Assembly (NCBI GenBank): GCA_965153455.1
Contig: OZ234501.1
Span: 1,488,001 to 1,552,000 of the forward strand
Reading direction: 5' to 3'
Source: Sphagnum compactum
Lineage: Eukaryota > Bryophyta > Sphagnopsida > Sphagnales
Length of the DNA stretch: 64,000 bases
Made by a program: the position numbers and the translations under genes. The notes under the pieces are model-generated. The model was not told the DNA's origin and did not search any database. It saw nothing but the letters and a program-made list of their open reading frames with translations. Below are positions 44,980-55,870 of this stretch, in pieces; position 1 is the stretch's first letter; the number at the start of each line of letters is the position of its first letter.

Positions 44980-46894
44980 AGGAATTTTATAAAAAAGTTC
45001 TATTTTAGTTCATTACTTTTACAAATTGCATGCATATGTATAAAGTTTAATCAATGATAATCTAATTTATTTTTTAAAAATAAATCATGTGGTACTTATG
45101 TGTATGTTTATAGTTAAAAACTTTACACTGAATTTTTTGAAATAAATATTCTAAATTGATATAATATATTTAAATATGAAAATTGAAAATTAAAATTTTC
45201 ATAGAAGTATGGAATTAAGAATATGGATGAAATTTAATTCATAATCTTAATTTTAATTCTAATTTATGGCCCAAAAATATTAAATCAGTTTAACTTAATT
45301 ATTAGAATATCTAAATGTGTATATTAAATATTAAAATGGATTAAAAATTACATAATTTCTAACTAAAATCAAAATTTTAAAACAATAAATTTGAATACTG
45401 AATTTAAAATATTTATTTAAATCAATTAATTATATAATTAAAATGTGAAATTAATTTGTTATGAACTTACATAATTAAATAATGATATGAATATGCATAA
45501 AATTAAAAATATACGTGTTTATATTTATGTGATGACATAATATATCACAAGTTGAAGTATCGGTTAGATTATTAAAGAGTGGGTTTGTGACCATGAAGAT
45601 GAAAGTTCAATTCCCTTTAATGACATTTTAAACTTGGTCCAAAATGATTACAATATGACTACATGGTGTCATAAATGACTGACATGACAATATGTGTCTT
45701 AAATGACTATAAAATGACTACATATTTTTATTTTTATTGTAAATCCATGTGGACATTACACATAGTTGTTTTGAACATGACTTGACACATGTCATGTTGA
45801 GTTGTTTAAACAAGTTGTTTGGCACAACTTTAGTGACCATAGTTGTTCAATCCAAAATGACTATAAATCTACTTGTAAACTTCTTTTTTTTCTAAGATCC
45901 TACTAGTGAATATGACATTTAAATGAATGAGTTTTTTTGCCAATGAAAGAATAAACAAGTTTATATTTAATCTTGGCTAATATTGACAAAATATTAAATC
46001 AAATATCTTGTTAGGTTGTCTATAAAATGGCATATCTTGAAACAAAATAAACATTAAATAAAGTAAAAATGGGGTAATAGAAGTTGCTATAGTCTTTTGA
46101 ATTGATTAATTAATTTTGATTAAATGATATGGTAACATGGGATTGTTCAAAAAGTTTTGAGACAATGTTGGATCAACAATTATGCTTAAATTGTGTTATG
46201 ACCACATTTTACACTATGTCATTTTTATTTCCAAGCACAAAAGACATTGGTTATAAATTTTAGAACAATGTTGAAAGTAATTTATGTTTATTGGATCACT
46301 TTTAAATTTTATCTAAATGTTAGATTGATATATAAGTTTAAAAGTGTGTGATACCAATACAACACAACATTTTGTCATTATTTTAGTTTATAAGACTTGT
46401 ACAAACATGTTTTAAAACATTAGTTATGACTTAAATGGCTTTTTATAACTTTTTTTTGCCCAATAATTCATCCTTAAATAATTAACCTTTGGCTTGATTA
46501 TTTTGCACATTTGAAATTTGGTCACTCAAGTTGCTTTTTAATTTACAATTGAAATGTCAATGATAATGAATTTTTACTTCACATAAATGAATTCAAATCT
46601 TATTTTGGATAATATATTTCAATTTTATCCTTTTGGTTTTGTTTCATTTCTTTGATTTCAAGATTCTTTTGATTAATCTTGTGTTTTTTTCTTAGTGTGT
46701 AGGTACCAACAAACATTTTCCAAAAATTAAAAGTTCAATGTTGATCATTGTGCAATAGAATATTGTTTGCCCAATAGTTAATTAATATGCTATTTTTGTT
46801 GTTGACATTTTCATCAACCATTAGTTTGTGATTCATTTTTGCAACCATGTTGATTTCAACTCCAAAATCAAAGTTGAATACTATGAAAGATATT
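44980..46894. other. AT-rich spacer without genes
   Basis: Very AT-rich sequence with no open frame of note and no array repeats. A degenerate tRNA-like stretch lies at 45555-45625. The composition change at 44980 is sharp. Confidence 0.7.
45555..45625 (+). other. possible degenerate tRNA-derived (SINE-like) promoter remnant
   Basis: AGTTCAATTCC at about 45606 resembles an internal B box, and TATCGGTTAGATTA about 45 bases upstream could be a worn A box. No cloverleaf can be drawn convincingly and no poly-A-ended element body is evident. Confidence 0.15.
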
Positions 46895-47748
46895 GTTTGT
46901 GACGCGCTCCCAAGTCACGGGGTGAAACCCACTTGAGGGTTTCACAAAGTCAAGTTGCGGAAAGTTGAGACTTGGAGGCACGTTCCCGACTTCCAACTCT
47001 AGAAAGGGGTAGAGGGTCGAGTTGGGAGCCCGGGGATAAGACTAGGAAGAAGATTTAGTAGATCAAACATGAATCTGCATCAAAACAAACCACCCACGTG
47101 GTTAGTTCACATTCCGGGACACCCTTGGGTGTTCGGACAAGCCACGGGCACTTCGGACCACAAGACACACCACAGCCCGGACTCGGGAGTATGCCACCAC
47201 CATACTCCCTATAGTATACTCTGCGACGCCCCGTGGGGGCTACATCCAAATGGCACAAATTCCCGGGACTCCCGAAATGGAGTCCCGAAATTGTTCCGAA
47301 ATCGTCCCGAAATCGTCCCGGGTGGAGTCCCGGGACTTTGGGAGCTCATAACTCCCGACTGCAAGATCGGATCGCAACGAGGTCTAAACCAAACTTGTAC
47401 CCCTCGTCAAGATCTTTCCAACGACGTATTGCACTCCCAATTCGGACTTCGGGAAGAGGTCGATTCCCGACTTTTAGTGGTCGGGAGTCAAACTGCCACT
47501 TTGACTCCCGGCCCTTCTTTTGCCCATAACTTGGGCGACAAATGTCCAAATGCCCAATGCGAGGGCATTCTCGATATCTACGCTTCAAGACCTTTCCAAT
47601 GACACCAAGAACACCCCAATGCGAGGTGTTTTGGGCCTTGCTATCGAGCTCTGAACATTCGGGAGTCCCGGAGGACTCCAAATCCTCACTTTTTCCAAGT
47701 GTTGGGCTTCACCCCCACACTTGGCCCAAGTAGGGTTGCGACAGTTTG
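46895..47748 (+). mobile_element. solo LTR (844 bp) with 5-bp target duplication
   Basis: The 46900-47743 segment begins TGACGCG and ends GCGACA, near-inverted TG...CA ends, and is flanked on both sides by GTTTG (46895-46899 and 47744-47748). It is GC-rich within an AT-rich spacer, has CCCGGGACTCC-type repeats at 47260-47340, and lacks an internal retrotransposon region. This is the product of LTR-LTR recombination of an LTR retrotransposon. Superfamily cannot be told. Open frames inside it (47069-47602, for example) are not retrotransposon proteins. The strand is arbitrary. Confidence 0.85.
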
Positions 47749-48769
47749 GTTCATAAAAACTCATGCAAGGAAGAACATTTTGTGGTTTCCAAACAAATGT
47801 ATGATTGAAAACATTCCAAAATTCAAGGGTAAGATTAATGCTAACAATAATGGTCTTGTGATTAGAAAAATGACAATTTATGCATTAGTTTTGGTGCAAT
47901 ATAGTATGGAAATTTTTGTGTGCAATGATCCAAAAAATCATTTCCACGTAATGATTTCATTTATGTTTTTTTATTTTGTTCAAAACTTACATTCATCATG
48001 TATGTCGTTTTTGGTTTTTTAACCTTTTAATCAAATTTAAATGATGATGTTAAAATTTGAACAATGCAAAGGTTGTTGAGTTGATGTTTTTAAAAATATT
48101 TTAATATATTATGCAACATTTGTTTAAATTTGAAACGAATTCAATGAGTATTGAGTACCAAAAAGATTTTTAAACAATATTTAAAAAAAAAAATTATTAA
48201 AAGACTTTTAAATTGACTTTGAAATGATTGAATAATGACATTTTTATGGGAATTTTTACGAGGGTTGGTATGGACAAAATTCCTTGTGGTGTTCCTCCTT
48301 CAAAATATTCCCCCCATTTCATTATATGATTCTCTTATTAGTACAACAATACCTTCTAATAATAGCTTGAAAATTTATCTAGTGGCATGATAGTCCCACA
48401 ATCTCTTTGTAATGCAAAACATTTCCTTCAACAAAAACCTAGAAACTACAAATGATTTCTTTGATCGTAAAAAGGTTGTGAAATTCATTAAGTTTTGCCT
48501 TAAACATCCACTCGGTTTCTCTCATTCACGTTTGCCGAAACTGCGTTTTCCCATTCCCGGTTTGCCTCAACCTTCGTTTTTGCACTTTGTGTTTCCTCAA
48601 TATGCCTTTGTTGCAACTGCCTTTATCAAAATCCGGTTTCATTCATCTACGTTTTCGAAAACCTGCTTTTCCTCATCCGCTGTTGTGAAAACCTTCCTTG
48701 CCGGATTTGCCTTTGCTCGATATATTTTGTATCTTCCCAACTTCACAATTTTCAACAAAAACAAATCTC
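47749..48769. other. AT-rich spacer, degenerate repeat at right
   Basis: It continues the spacer interrupted by the LTR. From about 48500 there is a loose CCGTTTGCC/CCGGTTTG-type minisatellite-like pattern. The 169-codon frame starting at 48412 crosses this and the following T-like repeat and is not a gene. Confidence 0.5.
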
Positions 48770-49385
48770 CCGCCGACTTCCAAACACTTCAAAATGGGGG
48801 GGGGGGGGGTTCGTCTGGACGGAATCCTGAAACAATGACCAAAATTATGTCAAAGTGTCGTGGAGCAAAAAATCGCCAACCTTTTATATCTTCCAAACTT
48901 GACAATTTTCAGCAAAACTAAATCCTTCACTACCTTCAAAACACTTCAAAATGGGGGGGGGGGGGGGGTCGGTCCAGACATAATCTTTAAAAAATAGACC
49001 AAAATTATGCTAAACTTGGCATAACTCCATAAATTCCGCAAAACCTGGACCTACAAAAGTCAAACCCCCCCTATCTTGCAAATGGTGATAGATTATGAAA
49101 ATCTCTTTGCATCGTCTTGTTTAAAACATTTCAAAATGGGGGGGGGGGGGGGGGGTAGGCCACCTTCGAATATAAGAAAAAATACCGCAATTCGCTCAAA
49201 ATGCCCATCAAACATAAAAACCCGAAATTTCCTACATATTGCAAACTTGGCACTTTTGAGCAAAAATAACTCCACCACGAGCTTTAAAACACATGAAAAT
49301 GGGGGGGGGTAAGTCCTTTCAAAACTTTCAACATGTATCATAATTAACCCTTTATGCCCTCATCTATCTGCCCCCACTGAAATAA
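48770..49385 (+). repeat. diverged T-family copy with expanded G runs
   Basis: T body motifs recur (ACACTTCAAAATG, ACTTTCAACATGTATC, CCCTCATCTATC), but the G7 boxes are expanded to about 14, 16, 18 and 9 G at 48796, 48953, 49138 and 49301. No telomeric tail: the copy stops after CTGCCCCCACTGAAAT. It lies outside the main array and is separated from it by the spacer. Confidence 0.7.
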
Positions 49386-49413
49386 TGAATAAATATAGGA
49401 AAGAGGATGGAGA

Positions 49414-49751
49414 CTAGACCAGAGCCTCTTGAGCCAGGAAGTTATTGTCTAGAATGTTTCTTCCTTCTACAAAACCGGTTTGGTTTGGTCTGATCACGAG
49501 AGGAAGGAATTCTTCGATTTTTCTACCTAAAGTTTTGGCAATGATCTTGTTTATGCTTCCCAAAAGTGTGACTGGGCGCCCATTCCCCAGTTCTGAGTGC
49601 TCCCCTACTTGGGAATCAGGGTGATCATGCCCTCGTTAATGTGTTCTGAGGTCAATCCCCGTGCTAACATGGCCTTGAAAGCTAGTAGTCACGTGGGGGC
49701 TACCTCATTCACGTATTCTTGAAAGAATTCTGTTGGGATTCCATCGTTATT
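49414..49751 (-). pseudogene. L1-type LINE reverse-transcriptase fragment
   Basis: On the - strand, the frame reads DGIPTEFFQEYVNEV, then (after disruptions) GMITLIPK, RPVTLLGSINKIIAKTL and RPNQTGFVEGRNILDN, ending in a stop. These are the RT finger/palm blocks of plant L1-like ORF2 preceding the catalytic YADD region, which is missing. In-frame stops and shifts near 49690 and 49620 make it dead. Its 5' side joins a different RT-derived piece at 49752. Confidence 0.85.
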
Positions 49752-49875
49752 AAAAACGTTTTTGACGTCAACTTGCATCATCACCCAATCAAGGTGTCGG
49801 TTGAGGAAGGCTCTAATGCCAAAAATGATGGTCTCCTACTGCCTAGCCTTCAGGGGTCAATATTCCAACCACCTA
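49752..49875 (-). pseudogene. LINE reverse-transcriptase motif fragment, copy 1
   Basis: The - strand frame reads FGIRAFLNRHLDWVMMQVDV followed by KNVFNN, a reverse-transcriptase block around the first catalytic Asp. Upstream, a short insertion (GCTAGGCAGTAGG against GCTACG in the 58.8 kb copy) breaks the frame. Repeated at 50158-50290 and 58829-58945. Confidence 0.75.
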
Positions 49876-50157
49876 ACTGTCAAAATTGGATAAGTCCTAT
49901 CTATAGTCATTAGTACCTCCTAAAAAGATCTAGTAAATTCATCAACTTGTCCCAGCGAATTGAAACGGCCAGTAATTAAAGGAACGATGGCAATATATTT
50001 GCAGCAGTCTTCAATTAGGCCATAGGAAGTATATCTTGGTTAAGTTAGCACTTCCTGCTGGGCCCTCTTCTTACTTCGAAGAGAGAGCTAGGCCCTATTG
50101 CTGGCGCCCTCCCATTTTTCATTTCTGCTTTCCCACCTCGACTTGGGATTCCATCGT
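49876..50157. other. spacer between two RT motif copies
   Basis: No gene is seen. It is bounded by two copies of an about 145-base segment (49729-49875 and 50145-50290). Confidence 0.4.
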
Positions 50158-51998
50158 TATTAAAAACGTTTTTGACGTCAACTTGCATCATCACCCAATC
50201 AAGGTGTCGGTTGAGGAAGGCTCTAATGCCAAAAATGATGGTCTCCTACTACCTAGCCTTCAGGGGTCAATATTCCAAACTGATGGGGGGGGATAAGTAC
50301 TTTTGAAAGGCCCCCTCAAACTATAGGACAATGGAATGATTAATAAATCGAATAAACACTTCACCTACGGCAATAACACGAAGACCTTCGAGTTTCGAGC
50401 CTAAAACATTACGCTAAAACAGCTTGACATTATCGACTGTAGTGCCCCGACCGTGAGTTCTGTATGTCGCTATCACGTCTGGCAAAAATGGGGAGCGCCC
50501 CATGACATCATTCTTTCCTGGCCTTTTGCCATGCGTGCTGAAGCTGTCTTCGAGAGAGAAGTTGACCCCCTTGGAGTCCGAGGGTACCGTGTAGGAGGCT
50601 TCTCCTACCCTAGTGATGACATTCTTCATTTTGCACATTAAAATTCTTTAAAATTCTTCATTTAGCACCTTGTCAAAACATTCTTGACCCGCGAATGTTT
50701 ACCAAATTACACTGGTTGATCTATAAAATTTGTTAAAATTCTTGCTTCTTTGGGCTTCCGTAACATTCTCGCACCAAGAATGTCATAACTATGATAATAC
50801 TTGAGAGTTTGTTGCCACCACAAATGCTCCCCTGGATACCTTCCAAACTCACCCGACACCGCAAAAGTGCTTGTTGTTTTATTCACCCCCAATATTTCTC
50901 TCACGAACATTCTGTGTACTTGTTGTCACCCTTTCGCCCCTGTACAACTTGTCCGCACCTCGCAAGCGTGGCTCAGTATTGGGCGTACCGGTGAATCGAG
51001 CAACTGCCACATTACTTCCGGATTTGTTCCTTGCTATTCCTTCCCTGCATCTTGCAAACCCAACAAAAGGATCCAAGGATAAAGAATATATACTACGACA
51101 AATTGAAAAAAAATAGGAAAAGAAAAATAAACGATCAAAATTAGACGAATAAATAAAAATGAATGAATAAGTACAACCAATAAATACGACCGAATAACCA
51201 TAAGAAACGTTCGGTAAGAAGAAGAACATGGAAAAGGGCGAAAAATGAGGATTCCAAAGAAAGATGGGAGGACGAAAAAAGGGGGAAGAAAATGCCTTCT
51301 AAAAGTCCAAGAAAAAATACAAGAAAAAAAAGGAAGATAAGAAGAAAGGAAAAAATCCGAACTGGAATAGCCTGTGGTCTCCTGATAACCAAAAAAAAAA
51401 AGCAAAAAAAATTCCTTTCGAAGATGTGCAAAACAAAACCCCAAAAAAAAAAAAAAAAAAAACTGCTTTTTCAACACAAAACCCCCTCGCCGAAATATAT
51501 ATATGTACCCTTGACCTCTCGCAATCTATGGAAAAAAAGTTCACTATTTCAACACCTCCGCCCATGCATTTTCCTAAAATAACGTTCGCCTCTTGTCCCA
51601 CCTCTCTTCCAAAACCCGAAAAAAAAACCGATCCTCACACACCTTCGCTCCCTTCTAGTCAAATAGCCCAAACGTTAGAAACTTCAATATCAAAATTAAT
51701 TCTTCTTCAAGGGGCCAAGAGGATGGAAAGAGAAAAATCAAAACAAACAATCACAATCTAATCCTAAACCCACCTTGAACAAGAAATTAATCTTTTCCTG
51801 ACATCCCCCCCCCCACCCACGGGGTGTGCCAGCTTCCCATTGGTTACACTCGTGAAAAGTTGGACACTTGCAGCGCCTGGATGGACTGTGACGGGGCCCC
51901 CTATTTTTTTTCCCTGAAATTCCTTTACATATATATATACCTCCAAAGGCAATTATTTCGGATTTTTATCCCTGGTGTAAATTCAAAAAACAAATCTT
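50145..51998. repeat. duplicated block, copy A
   Basis: It contains an RT motif fragment (- strand, 50158-50290), a 74-codon - strand frame (50414-50638) also present at 59078-59332, a LINE C-terminal fragment (50707-50970), an A/T-rich zone (51080-51480) and an end with CACGGGGTGTGCCAGCTTCC and ATTCAAAAAACAAATCTT. A full second copy lies at 58829-60704 and a partial tandem copy at 51999-52640. Confidence 0.8.
50707..50970 (-). pseudogene. LINE ORF2 C-terminal fragment, copy A
   Basis: Frame reads LGVNKTTSTFAVSGEFGRY and WWQQTLKYYHSYD, the post-RT region typical of LINE ORF2 (LGV-x3-T ... E-x-GR-x-P ... WW). Upstream frame is broken relative to the 59.5 kb copy. Confidence 0.75.
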
Positions 51999-52640
51999 CC
52001 GGATTTGTTCCTCGCTCTTCGTTTTGTACTTGTTCCTTCCTATTCCTTCCCTCCATCTTGCAAACCCGACAAAAGGATCCAAGGATAAAAAATATATACT
52101 ACGACAAATTGAAAAAAATAGGGAAAAGAAAAATAAACGATCAAAATTAGACGAATAAATAAAAATGAATGAATAAGTACAACCAATAAATACGACCGAA
52201 TAACCATAAGAAACGTTCGGTAAGAAGAAGAACATGGAAAAGGGCGAAAAATGAGGATTCCGAAGAAAGACGGGAGGACGAAAAAAGGGGGAAGAAAATG
52301 CCTTTTAAAAGTCCAAGAAAAAATACAAGAAAAAAAAGGAAGATAAGAAGAAAGGAAAAAATCCGAACTGGAATAGCCTGTGGTCTCATGATAACCAAAA
52401 AAATATTCCTTTGGAAGATGTGCAAAACAAAACCCCCAAAAAAAAAAAAAAAAACTGTTTTTTCGACTCAAAACCCCCTCGCCGAAATATATATATGTAC
52501 CCTTGACCTCTCGCAATCTATGGAAAAAAAGTTCACTATTTCAACACCTCCGCCCATGCATTTTCATAAAATAACGTTCGCCTCTGGTCCCACCTCTCTT
52601 CCAAAACCCAGAAAAAAAACCGATCCTCACATACCTCCGC
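51999..52640. repeat. duplicated block, partial tandem copy B
   Basis: It restarts at CCGGATTTGTTCCTCGC and matches the later half of copy A, with a shortened A-run at 52390-52450, stopping at CCGATCCTCACATACCTCCG. The 31-base duplication in front of the SNF2 gene starts immediately after it. Confidence 0.8.
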
Positions 52641-52964
52641 GACGGACTATCCACCTACCGCTGTTTTGTGCGACGGACTATCCACCTACCGCTGTTTTGT
52701 GCGACGGATTTGCCGTTCCTGCAGCCGCCTCTTCTTCGAACCTCTTCTTTCACTGAACCTCTTCTTCGAGCTTTTCCGTTTTTTCTCTTCTTCCAAGTCT
52801 TTCGCGCAACCTCTTCACGCGTTCCCTTTTCGTCTCACGCTCTACGACTTCGACAAACAGCTTCGTTTCTCTCGCACTGTACTAAGTCGGTACGCTGTGT
52901 TCTCGGATCCTACCTTACCACCGTGGTATCATGGAAGAAGCTGACCGGTGATGCTGATAAGAGC
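52640..52964 (+). promoter_or_regulatory. upstream region and leader of the SNF2 gene
   Basis: It begins with a perfect 31-base tandem duplication (CGACGGACTATCCACCTACC ...; 52640-52670 and 52671-52701) followed by a partial third copy (CGACGGA). The rest is CT-rich (CTTCTTCGAACCTCTTC repeats), typical of plant 5' leaders. An upstream ATG at 52931 opens a 6-codon frame (MEEADR) that stops before the chosen start and could modulate translation. No TATA box is assigned. Confidence 0.45.
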
Positions 52965-55870
52965 ATGTCGTCAGGAGCTCCTTCGGATGCTCCTGTTGGT
53001 GCAAATCCTGCTCTGGAAGCCCGTATCGCTCCTGACGCGCAGGTACATCTTTTTTTTCTTCCGCGCGGGATTTTTGTCTTTCTTTCGATGTACCGAAGAG
53101 AGACACGGGAATTTGAGACGGCTTAGTTGGTGCTCACTTTGGATTTTTGAGGAGATTTGCGATCGCGCTTCAGGGTTTTTCACCGATGCTGTATTGCAGA
53201 GTGGCTGTTCGAGTCGGTTGAGAGAGAGAGAGACAGAGAAGCAGCACTTGAGGTTTAGTCACCTCTTCTCGTGTTTCTTCTCGCGTTAGAATTTCTGAAA
53301 ATTGATTGTGTATTTGTGCCTCGGTACGATTGCCTTGCGTCGTGTGTTTCCAAACCGTAGCATCATGGATTGCTCTCGACGTGCAGCTCGACCACGGTGA
53401 GATGTTGTTGGGTGTATGAGTTTTGATTCTCATAAAGAATATTAGCACAGAATTCCTACGTTGCTTGTTGTGTTCGTGCTTTTTCTGAACAGTGACCAAA
53501 AAGTATTCAATCACAGAACAAGCAGATCTGTGATACCACTATCTTGTCTCCTGAGTACCATTCACTGACATACCGAGGAGGTGAGTCTGTGTTGGATGCA
53601 GGATGCAATCAAACCTGCTTTGGAGGAGAAGAAAGAGGATTGTGTGCACAGTTTCATAACGACCTTAGACTTGGGAAGGTCGTGCACTATCTGTGGTTTG
53701 GTCGTGGAACATATCAAGGATATGGTATTTATGTGGCACAAACCTGTACGTGTCCTTAACACACCTGTTACTGTAAAGCTTTGTCTAGATGAAACCAGCA
53801 TTACTAGGCTTGGAAATTATACATGTACTAATTTGCATGTAAGCAATGGCTTAGAAACATGTCGTCCCTTGGTTAAGCAGCGACCAAAAGGGCAAAAAAA
53901 ATTCTTTAGAAATTCTTAATTGATAATACATACAGTGCTTATGCTTTCATAACATACCATATGCTTGATACTTTACGCTTCATGCGAATCCGGTGCAATA
54001 TTGGATGGTGGACATGGGCATGAACTAATTTTATTCCAGTTTCACTGTGTGGAGTTGAACGGACACACACAATATAAATTTTTTGTTGTCAATTTGAAAG
54101 TCTAAAAGATGTCAATTTTGTGTTCAAAACCAGGTTTCCAAGCGGAAACGTTTGACCCCAGGGGAAAGGCAACCTAGCTACTGGTCCAAAGAAGGTGATG
54201 ATGCAGAGCTAGAAGAACCACTAGGAATTCCTGGATTAGAGGTGCACCCCTCGTTGGAAGAAGCACTGCACCCTCATCAGCTGGATGGCTTCAAGTTCCT
54301 CTCAAGGAATCTGGTAGAGGAGGATGCAGGTGGTTGCATGCTTGCATTTGCACCTGGCACAGGGAAGACTTTTCTTGTCATCAGCTTTTTACAGAGTTTC
54401 TTGATCCAGGTTCCTCATGCTAAACCCATGGTTGTTGCTCCGAAGGGCATGCTTCGACCTTGGGCTCAAGAATTCAAGAAATGGGAAGTAGAAGAGATTC
54501 CTATCTTTGACCTGTATGAGGCAAATAGTGTAGAAAGCCAGTTAGACCTGCTCCAGAAATGGCAGCAGCAAGAGAGAAGTGTCCTACTGGTAGGATACCC
54601 ACAATTTGTAAACATGACTGGTGATGTTGGGAAGCTGCTCACGGAGGGTCCTGGGTTGCTGATCCTAGATGAAGGTCACTTGGCAAGAACCAAGAATACT
54701 AAGATTTTGACATCGCTAATGCAAGTACGTACCAAGCGACGTGTGCTACTGTCAGGTACACCGTTCAACAATAATTCTGATGAGTTTTACCATACTCTGG
54801 AGCTAATTCGACCAAATTTTATGCTGCAAACTGGAGCAAGCCTGTCTCCAACACCAAATTCAACTGAAGTCATTGCATCTGAGATGGTGGTGGCAAGCCA
54901 ATCCACATCAGTTATGAAGCCTTCAAATGGGAGGCAAGCATTCAAAGACATTTTTGGGGATGGGATTGACAGTGGGGATCCAAAACGGATGACGCAAGCC
55001 TTGCGACATCTGCGGACATTCATTGCTCCTTTTGTATCATGGCACAAGGGTGAAATCTTGGACACCTTACCTGGAATTTCTGACTTCACAGTTATGCTTC
55101 ACATCACACCGATGCAACGACGTTTGCTTGATTTGTCAGAGATGAAGAATAATGACAATTTACAGAAACGAGCTGCAGCCATCTATGTCCTTCCTGTTCT
55201 GGAACCGGTGGCAGAAACCGGCAGTAGGAGTCAGGATGATCTCAGACTGCAAGGTGATGTTAAGGTAAGAGATGGTGCGAAGCTGAGGTGGGTCCTTGAT
55301 TTGGTGCGATTGTGTCATGCTGCTGGAGAGAAGCTACTTATTTTCAGTGAGTACCTGTATTCGCTCGCCCTTATTGAGAATATGACGAGTCACCGGATGG
55401 GTTGGAGCAAGGGCGTGCAAATCCTTCGGTTGGATGGGAAGATGCAGCCAGCAGAAAGGGAGAGTACCATAACTCGCTTCAACTCGAACTCCGAATCTCG
55501 GGTATTATGTGCATCCGTAAAAGCATGTGGTGAAGGAATTTCTCTTGTGGGAGCTTCTCGAGTAGTCTTGTTGGAGGTTTCCTGGAATCCAGCTCTTGCT
55601 CGGCAGGCAATAAGCCGAGCCTTTCGTATTGGGCAACAGAGAAAGGTTGTAGTGTACCGTTTGATTGCTGCCGACACACATGAAGAGCACAAAATCCATG
55701 AGTCCTCTATTCGCAAAGACTGGCTGGCCAGAGTTCTCTTTGATCAGAATGCTGCCTGCAATGACTACAGGAGCATTCTTTGTGATGTTACCAAAGGGTG
55801 CAGTGACCGATTCCTTGACCATGGTCCCCTCAGGGATGGTGTACGCAGCATCTATGAACGTGAGTTCTAA
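52965..55870 (+). CDS. DRD1/CLASSY-like SNF2 chromatin remodeller
   Basis: Three exons with consensus sites are proposed: 52965-53042, 53602-53745 and 54134-55870, all joined in phase 0, giving about 652 residues. Exon 2 reads KEDCVHSFITTLDLGRSC and CTICGLVV, the C-x2-CG signature before the ATPase in DRD1/CLSY proteins. Exon 3 starts with a basic VSKRKR patch (possible nuclear signal), then helicase motifs I GTGKT (about 149-153), II DEGH (253-256), III LSGTPFNNN (280-287), V CGEGISLVGASRVVLLE and VI QAISRAFRIGQ (565-575), ending IYEREF. In Arabidopsis this family recruits or assists Pol IV/Pol V in RNA-directed DNA methylation. It is shorter than Arabidopsis DRD1 and CLSY1, mainly at the N-terminus; upstream exons could be missing from this model. 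All ATPase motifs are intact, so it is probably functional. It sits between two direct copies of the duplicated block. Confidence 0.85.

Noticed and set aside
43673-45057. Open frames of up to 195 codons
   Set aside because: Same minisatellite artefact; frames overlap each other and follow the 195-base period.
45555-45625. Functional tRNA gene
   Set aside because: A B-box-like motif is visible but no stable cloverleaf or anticodon arm.
18426-49320. Intramolecular G-quadruplexes at the G7 boxes
   Set aside because: The runs are single and far apart (over 100 bases). One run per box does not make a standard four-tract motif. Only the G14-G18 runs near 49 kb could do so.
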